From the NCBI GenBank assembly GCA_040900165.1, contig JBBDZM010000012.1, forward strand, positions 1 to 15,941: a stretch of 15,941 nucleotides of DNA, given 5' to 3'. This stretch comes from BOKZ01 sp040900165 (GTDB lineage Bacteria; Patescibacteriota; UBA1384; 2-12-FULL-50-11). Position numbers and translations under genes: made by a program. Under the pieces are notes generated by a model. That model made no database searches. It saw only the letters and a list, made by a program, of their open reading frames with translations, and was not told the origin of the DNA. This document shows positions 12,074-15,941 of this stretch, piece by piece. Within the stretch, counting starts at the first letter, position 1. Each line of letters starts with the position of its first letter.

Positions 12074-12085
12074 TTTTTATATACG

Positions 12086-12502
12086 TTAAATTTTCTGGCT
12101 GTTAGCCGGGCGAGTCACTAGGTCTATTAGCCGTGCAACGATAAAGCCAACTAGCACATAGACAATTATTGCCACAAGCGCGGCGGTGTCGAAGTAGGCG
12201 CCTTCCACTTCCGGATTGGGAAAGATCCCTCGGAACGGTGCGGCAAAGAAATTGGTAGCGCCATAGAGGAAGTTGGTAAAACCAACTGCCTTGGCACCAA
12301 ATAATTTAAATACTATTCCTAACAGTAGTAGAAGATCGATAATTCCGACGATATACCATATCCAGGCGTTGCCTCGATCGGAGTGAGCGTCTTGGACCTC
12401 GGCGTTAGTTGAAACTTGGGCGGTGGTGGCAGTTTGACTGACTTGATCAGAAACTGGACCCTCACTGGTGCTTGTTACTTCTTTTTGAACTTCGATAGGC
12501 AT
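12086..12502 (-). CDS. YggT-like membrane protein with a disordered N-terminus (138 aa)
   Basis: Residues 1-44 are polar and rich in Thr, Ser, Gln and Val, probably disordered. Residues 46-138 resemble half of a YggT protein: a TM segment (WIWYIVGIIDLLLLLGIVFKL, 47-67), then the family pattern GATNFFAAPFRGIFP (81-95), and a second TM (AALVAIIVYVLVGFIVARLI, 107-126). YggT proteins are linked to envelope and osmotic stress. Its ATG overlaps the stop of the GlsB gene as TAATG, and AAGGTG lies upstream. A longer reading frame reaches 12637 but would overlap the whole end of GlsB and is rejected. Confidence 0.75.
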   Translation of the reverse strand: MPIEVQKEVTSTSEGPVSDQVSQTATTAQVSTNAEVQDAHSDRGNAWIWYIVGIIDLLLLLGIVFKLFGAKAVGFTNFLYGATNFFAAPFRGIFPNPEVEGAYFDTAALVAIIVYVLVGFIVARLIDLVTRPANSQKI

Positions 12503-12768
12503 TATTTCAGCACCTTCAAGGCCTTCAAAATGACAATCAATATTACCGCTCCAATTACTCCCCAAACAACTCCCCAAAAACTTAGACCTCCCGCTGCAGT
12601 CGCAGAGCCAATCTTTAATACCGAACCAAATAGCCAACTACCAAGCAACGAACCAACAATTCCGATTCCGATATTGGCGAGTGCGCCCTGTTGCTCGTCT
12701 GTTCTCATTATCATGCTCGCAATCCAACCGATTACGGCCCCAACTAGTATCAATATTATCCAACTCAT
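12502..12768 (-). CDS. GlsB/YeaQ/YmgE family (transglycosylase-associated) membrane protein (88 aa)
   Basis: The small, glycine-rich, three-helix protein has the family signature IGWIASMIMRTDEQQGALANI (13-33), then GIGIVGSLLGSWLFG (34-48) and a final helix with GAVILIVILKALK. These proteins are induced by envelope or osmotic stress in many bacteria; biochemical activity is unknown. It is the first gene of the operon (GlsB, YggT-like, YtxH-like, surface protein, sortase). The start is supported by AGGAG six bases before the ATG. The upstream region shared with the divergent 12942 gene holds two inverted repeats. Confidence 0.88.
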   Translation of the reverse strand: MSWIILILVGAVIGWIASMIMRTDEQQGALANIGIGIVGSLLGSWLFGSVLKIGSATAAGGLSFWGVVWGVIGAVILIVILKALKVLK

Positions 12769-12814
12769 GTTTGCTCCTTTTGCTTGTCATGAGCCTATCC
12801 ACAGGTAATACAAG

Positions 12815-12900
12815 GGCAATTACCACAATTGCCACCTTAAATTAGAAATTATTACAAATCGACTGCGCAACTTTTTAGAACAAAATTTATTGCGTTCTAA
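12815..12900. promoter_or_regulatory. Two inverted repeats in a divergent promoter region
   Basis: GGCAATT-ACCAC-AATTGCC (12815-12833) is a perfect 7-base dyad. TTAGAAC (12875-12881) and GTTCTAA (12894-12900) form another with a 12-base spacer. The first lies nearer the GlsB operon (-), the second nearer the 12942 gene (+), so each may be an operator for one side. No clear -35/-10 pair was found in this 173-base gap. Confidence 0.4.
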
Positions 12901-12941
12901 CTAACCTGTTCGGCGCCAACAAAAGTAAGTATTATCGTCAT

Positions 12942-14105
12942 ATGGACCAGGAGCCAAATTTAGAGCAAGAACAATATCAGGATTGGAAAGCACCTGAGAC
13001 GGGACAAGATACTCAAGAAACCACTGACCCCAACGAACAACTGGAGCAGTTATTAAAGGAAAAGTTGCAGCCGGGCATCGAAACAATGGATCGCGCAATT
13101 GATAAGCTTAATACTGAATACAACACAGCGGGTAGGGATAGGGACAGCAAGGATGCGGTGCTTGATCAGGAACTGAGAATCAGTGGAAACAGAAAATTAG
13201 CTATTAAGGCTCAGGGGGAACTGGGCTTTTTACTGGATGACCCCAACATGCAAGGTAGGACTGTTATAGATGCCATTTTTTCCAAAATTAGTGAGCACCA
13301 AAGTAGCGAAGAATACAATTCAAATAATGATTCTGAACGCCAGACTGTGGAAGATATGATTGCACCCTTGACGTACTTGGCAGAACATTTGGACGAGGAG
13401 TCTCTAAATTTATCTATAGGAAAGATTCCACAAGTTGCGCAACAAGAAATGGGCAGTAATGAAAGCACTTCCAACGAGCAAGCTAACGCTGCTACACGGA
13501 GCGATCCTCGTAAGGACCTTTACGAAGCTGCAAATAAAAGATACGAACAAAACCTGGCTACTCCAACCCCTGCTGTTGAAGTAACCACACCCACCCAGCA
13601 AGTTCAGCAGACCGAAACAGCACCCCCTCAATCAGAAGGGACAAGTCGCTTTGCGGAGATACAAGTGAGCGGAGCAATTAATCGCATTAAGGAACAAGTT
13701 CTTCCTAATCCAGAAACTGGAAGGTGGCCTATTAGCCAGGCAGAAGCTTTCAAGGGCTTAGGTGAGAGGATGGCAAAGATCTCTGAGAATCCTCAAACAA
13801 GTTTTCGGGACGTACTAATAAATATTGTCGATGGAGTGGATGAGACTACTCTCTTCCAAGTCCCAGACAACGAAGTGGGTCTCGAACAAATTAACGATAG
13901 AAGGCACTTCTTACAAGAATTGATTAAGCAAACCGATGACCTCGGACGAACACTTGCTAGCGAACAGCGGGACAATCCCGAACAGCGTCAGAAAATATTA
14001 AAAATCACTGAAAGCGCTGTGAGTGAACTATCTAAAAAAGACCTAATACTCGAAGAGAAACATCGTGAGCTGTACGGCAAATTCAACGCGAGGCAATGGG
14101 AATAG
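12942..14105 (+). CDS. Large Glu/Gln-rich hypothetical protein (387 aa)
   Basis: I recognise no family. The 387-residue protein is hydrophilic, with no signal peptide or TM segment. An acidic Gln/Glu-rich start (1-35) leads to a helical region with possible coiled coil (EQLEQLLKEKLQPGIETMDRA onward, 32-95) and a second helical part to about 170. A low-complexity Thr/Pro/Gln linker (205-235) follows, then a second helical domain (240-387) with ISQAEAFKGLGERMAKI and LVLEEKH-like helices near the end. It is divergent from the envelope operon. No clear Shine-Dalgarno precedes the ATG. Base use is more AT-rich than in the neighbours. It resembles a two-domain structural or scaffold protein; this is inference. 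Confidence 0.6.
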   Translation: MDQEPNLEQEQYQDWKAPETGQDTQETTDPNEQLEQLLKEKLQPGIETMDRAIDKLNTEYNTAGRDRDSKDAVLDQELRISGNRKLAIKAQGELGFLLDDPNMQGRTVIDAIFSKISEHQSSEEYNSNNDSERQTVEDMIAPLTYLAEHLDEESLNLSIGKIPQVAQQEMGSNESTSNEQANAATRSDPRKDLYEAANKRYEQNLATPTPAVEVTTPTQQVQQTETAPPQSEGTSRFAEIQVSGAINRIKEQVLPNPETGRWPISQAEAFKGLGERMAKISENPQTSFRDVLINIVDGVDETTLFQVPDNEVGLEQINDRRHFLQELIKQTDDLGRTLASEQRDNPEQRQKILKITESAVSELSKKDLILEEKHRELYGKFNARQWE

Positions 14106-14112
14106 TTAGCCC

Positions 14113-14304
14113 CTAGGGAATTGCTCCAGTACTAACCGCTTCGATTTTGCCCTGGTGACACTTAGGACATTCCAGACCAACGCTATCAGTCACTTTTTTA
14201 ATTTTATTGTTCCTGCAGTTGAGGCATATTATTTCCGCAAAATCTTCTCCATCGCCCGGCCCTTGGCTAGCTCGTCGATGAGTTTGTCGAGCTGGCGGAA
14301 ACAA
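14113..14304 (-). pseudogene. Zinc-ribbon gene remnant
   Basis: On the minus strand the last 40 residues read IICLNCRNNKIKKVTDSVGLE followed by CPKCHQGKIEAV and a short tail, a clean CxxC...CxxC zinc ribbon. Upstream, the same frame becomes Arg/Pro-rich and unlikely, while a neighbouring frame over about 14229-14300 reads RQLDKLIDELAKGRAMEKIL then RK and a TAA, which looks helical and coding. The two pieces fit one gene broken by a frameshift and cut off upstream by repeat elements. A similar Cys4 ribbon ends some Lhr-type helicases, but this is too short to assign. Confidence 0.35.
14283..14292 (-). repeat. Variant dispersed core inside the zinc-ribbon remnant
   Basis: TTTGTCGAGC on the plus strand matches the variant at 15451-15460 exactly over ten bases. 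It may be chance, since it lies in the possible coding frame. Confidence 0.25.
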
Positions 14305-14310
14305 GAGGTG

Positions 14311-14378
14311 GGAATGTCGAGCCCCTAAATAACCCAGGCGGGTTTACCTCGAGCGTAGTCGAGAGGTGGGTTATTTAA
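14311..14378. repeat. Nested palindromic element with dispersed core
   Basis: It contains ATGTCGAGC (14314-14322), then outer arms TAAATAACCCA (14326-14336) and TGGGTTATTTA (14367-14377), and within the loop an imperfect palindrome ACCTCGA-GCGTAG-TCGAGAGGT (14347-14368). The outer arms equal those of the hairpin at 5329-5358, so the inner part looks like an insertion into a hairpin of that type. The inner ends (TTTACCTCGAGC and GAGAGGTG) recur at 15892-15941. Confidence 0.6.
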
Positions 14379-14386
14379 GCAATAAC

Positions 14387-14411
14387 CCGTCGCAAGGACG
14401 GATTTTTTGTT
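14387..14411 (+). terminator. Rho-independent terminator
   Basis: CCGTC (14387-14391) and GACGG (14397-14401) pair around GCAAG, followed by ATTTTTTGTTT. It points along the plus strand, about 280 bases after the 12942-14105 gene, and could end its transcript. The rest of the gap to 14504 shows no gene or repeat that I can support. Confidence 0.6.
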
Positions 14412-14504
14412 TGGCTCCGAATTGTAAGGGATGGTAGGGTTATGATTCAGCTTTGTATCTAAAATCCTTAGCTTTGAAACACTTTCAATAACCGTTGCAC
14501 ATTC

Positions 14505-15422
14505 TTACTTTCCACTCAGACGTACCGGAGCAGTGTTAATGTAGTCACCGTAGTAAACACGAAGCGCGTGCCAGCCTGGCCTTGGATTATTTATTGTAAG
14601 AGTCAACTCCTGCTCTACCTTCTCATAAGGAGCGAGAACTTTAGTAGTTAATGCTTGGGTACAAATAGCGGTTTCCGGTTCAAGTTTGCCAGCCCGCCCA
14701 ACAACTTCACCCTTATTATCTAACAGTGTCGCCGTTATATCTTGGCAACCGCTTGTAAAGCTAATAACTAACGGCTCAACATCGCTGCCATTATTGATCG
14801 TTATTTTTATTTTTTGACTGGCGATAGCTTTGGGGATATATGGGTCAGTAAAAAACACAGCCGTTTGATGCTCAAAAAGTTGGATTTCTGGAGATAAGTT
14901 AAGCGTATTACGATCTTTGAGCCAAAGCCAAACTCCGCCTATTAGTAAAAGACTCACCGCGAATCCGATCAGCGCACGGTCCTGCGGTAACCTAATTTTG
15001 TCATCCACGGCCGGCTTTAACTTACGAAATGCAACGATAAGCAAGACCCAAACCGCAAAAGAAACAATGATTGGAAGAAAGGCAAACACGTAACCTAACC
15101 ATATCGGATACGGATAGGGCGGCCCGCCGTCAAACAATCCATAGCCAACAACAAAGCTGGCCGGGAATGATAGCAGAACAATCATGATCCAGGCCCAAGC
15201 CGACCAAAGACGACGTTGAAGAATACCAATACCGAGCGAGATAATAAGAGTTGTGTAAAAAACAGGTGTAAGTGCACCCACCCAGTCCTGAACATGGTCA
15301 ATATTGCCCAGTCCAGGTGTGAACACCTGTATCCATCCGCTAAACGCCAAAAATAGAGGTAGCGCCGCAAGGAGAACGGTTAGTATACCAGTAATCTTAA
15401 TTAACCTTTCCCAGTTCTTCAT
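14505..15422 (-). CDS. Five-TM membrane protein with extracytoplasmic beta domain (305 aa)
   Basis: Predicted TM segments lie at about 9-29, 52-68, 74-95, 107-131 and 149-167, followed by a 135-residue C-terminal domain that should lie outside the cell. That domain is beta-rich (KIKITINNGSDVEPLVISFTS, ITATLLDNKGEVVGRAG, ELTLTINNPRPGWHALRVYYG) and has cysteines at 226 and 254 that may form a disulfide. The strand order resembles Ig-like or BsuPI-type domains, but this is a weak match by eye. The loop DGGPPYPYPIW lies between TM3 and TM4. It follows the SRPBCC gene on the same strand. No known family was assigned for the membrane part. Confidence 0.7.
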   Translation of the reverse strand: MKNWERLIKITGILTVLLAALPLFLAFSGWIQVFTPGLGNIDHVQDWVGALTPVFYTTLIISLGIGILQRRLWSAWAWIMIVLLSFPASFVVGYGLFDGGPPYPYPIWLGYVFAFLPIIVSFAVWVLLIVAFRKLKPAVDDKIRLPQDRALIGFAVSLLLIGGVWLWLKDRNTLNLSPEIQLFEHQTAVFFTDPYIPKAIASQKIKITINNGSDVEPLVISFTSGCQDITATLLDNKGEVVGRAGKLEPETAICTQALTTKVLAPYEKVEQELTLTINNPRPGWHALRVYYGDYINTAPVRLSGK

Positions 15423-15451
15423 AAGCCAATTCTAATGCCAAATCTATTAAT

Positions 15452-15460
15452 TTGTCGAGC
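15452..15460 (-). repeat. Dispersed element core variant between two minus-strand genes
   Basis: TTGTCGAGC on the plus strand, one base from the ATGTCGAGC core. Its minus-strand flank CAGGCTCGACA is the same as at 10127-10135. It lies 23 bases after the stop of the SRPBCC gene. Confidence 0.45.
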
Positions 15461-15483
15461 CTGAATTGTGGAGGATGTTAGAA

Positions 15484-15867
15484 CTAGCCCTCGGTAATTT
15501 CTTTAAACTCTTCCAAGACCGTTTGAGCAAATGGGTGCTCGAGCTTCCCGCTACTAACCCACTCATGATATTCAAACTCCGTTTGATTATCATTGATTGG
15601 CAAAAACGTGTAGCGAACGTTGTAGTCACCGCCGATCTCACTCAGAGTAAATCCTCTATTTTCGCCAAAATCAGTAACTTCGTATTCAGTAGCTACGCCC
15701 TCTTTCGTCCAGTTCTTATAGATTGTACCTAGCTTTGTTGGTCGTTCACTTGCAACTTCCTTCTGAATCGAATCAACCCACCGAGGTGTATTTTGCGGGT
15801 TAAGCGAGAATTCGAATAAGAATTGTACAGGTTTGTTAATTACGATTCTGAGTGTATTCTCCCTCAT
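15484..15867 (-). CDS. SRPBCC (START/polyketide-cyclase-like) family protein (127 aa)
   Basis: This is a small cytoplasmic helix-grip protein. It opens with the typical strand and helix, LRIVINKPVQFLFEFSLNPQN, then TPRWVDSIQKEV (27-38), the strands of the grip (KLGTIYKNW, ATEYEVTDFGENRGFTLSEI, VRYTFLPINDNQTEFEYHEW), and a C-terminal helix. SRPBCC proteins bind hydrophobic ligands in a deep pocket; the ligand here is unknown and most single-domain members have no proven activity. The length is slightly below the usual 140-150 and the final helix is short. It is upstream of the five-TM gene. Confidence 0.8.
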   Translation of the reverse strand: MRENTLRIVINKPVQFLFEFSLNPQNTPRWVDSIQKEVASERPTKLGTIYKNWTKEGVATEYEVTDFGENRGFTLSEIGGDYNVRYTFLPINDNQTEFEYHEWVSSGKLEHPFAQTVLEEFKEITEG

Positions 15868-15890
15868 CTTCCTAAATTGTACCTCCGAAC

Positions 15891-15941
15891 CTTTACCTCG
15901 AGCAACGTTTACTTCGAGTGGAATCGAGAAGCCGAGAGGTG
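15891..15941. repeat. Palindromic element at the right edge, related to 14343-14368
   Basis: It begins TTTACCTCGAGC (15892-15903) and ends GAGAGGTG (15934-15941), both identical to the ends of the inner palindrome at 14343-14368. Between them lie two more CGAG units (TTCGAG, ATCGAG). It may continue past the edge. Confidence 0.55.

Noticed and set aside
12502..12637. Longer YggT-like reading frame starting at 12637
   Set aside because: It lies wholly within the GlsB gene in another frame; the TAATG overlap and AAGGTG support the start at 12502.
1..15941. CRISPR array, insertion sequence or transposase
   Set aside because: No regularly spaced repeats and no transposase-like reading frame; the repeats present are short palindromes.

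Overview
The window reads as a compact bacterial chromosome segment of about 50% GC by eye. It is probably from the Candidate Phyla Radiation (Patescibacteria), most likely a Saccharibacteria-like lineage. This rests on the gene mix: DUF5652 and DUF5674 proteins, a YdeI/OmpD-type protein, DUF4383, a class F-like sortase with an LPxTG ice-binding-type protein, and many tiny membrane proteins in short operons. No ribosomal RNA or other phylogenetic marker is present, so the assignment is inference. All 24 complete genes end in TAA (14) or TAG (10) and none in TGA.

Layout. 1-85: start of a membrane-anchored protein running off the left edge (-). 203-472: small conserved-looking gene (+) whose ribosome binding site is partly in a hairpin. 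497-1208: two-gene membrane operon (-). 1352-1768: DUF4383 membrane protein (+). 1855-3261: DUF5652 protein then a membrane-anchored PQQ-type sugar dehydrogenase (-). 3440-4919: SemiSWEET-like 3-TM protein, short-chain dehydrogenase and FMN-binding split-barrel protein (-). 4984-5313: YdeI/OmpD-type protein (+). 5463-7001: NqrB/RnfD-like membrane domain fused to a ferredoxin-NAD(P)H reductase domain (+), abutting a convergent anchored cupredoxin-like gene, 7002-7490. 7566-8377: a promoter, a 21-codon leader ORF and a four-segment attenuator ahead of an NlpC/P60 peptidase (+). 8446-9428: an orphan 285-residue gene with its own promoter and terminator and different codon use (-). 9457-10069: DUF5674 plus a coupled helical protein (-). 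10170-12768: five-gene envelope operon (-): GlsB, YggT-like, YtxH-like, DUF3494 ice-binding-type LPDTG protein, sortase. 12942-14105: Glu/Gln-rich hypothetical protein (+). 14113-14411: zinc-ribbon gene remnant, a nested palindromic repeat and a terminator. 14505-15867: SRPBCC protein and a membrane protein with an extracytoplasmic beta domain (-).

Themes. Most products are envelope proteins: anchored redox enzymes (sugar dehydrogenase, NqrB/RnfD-reductase fusion, cupredoxin-like protein), a sortase with its evident substrate, a stress-type membrane trio and a cell-wall peptidase. This suits a small host-associated cell with a Gram-positive-like surface, but that is inference. A dispersed short element with core ATGTCGAGC, always in the same orientation, sits mainly just downstream of minus-strand stop codons. 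Larger hairpin elements of the same sequence family occur at 14311-14378 and 15891-15941. The best candidate for something undescribed is the leader/attenuator at 7566-7723, which carries the duplicated six-mer logic of ribosome-controlled attenuation but precedes a wall-peptidase gene rather than a biosynthetic operon.
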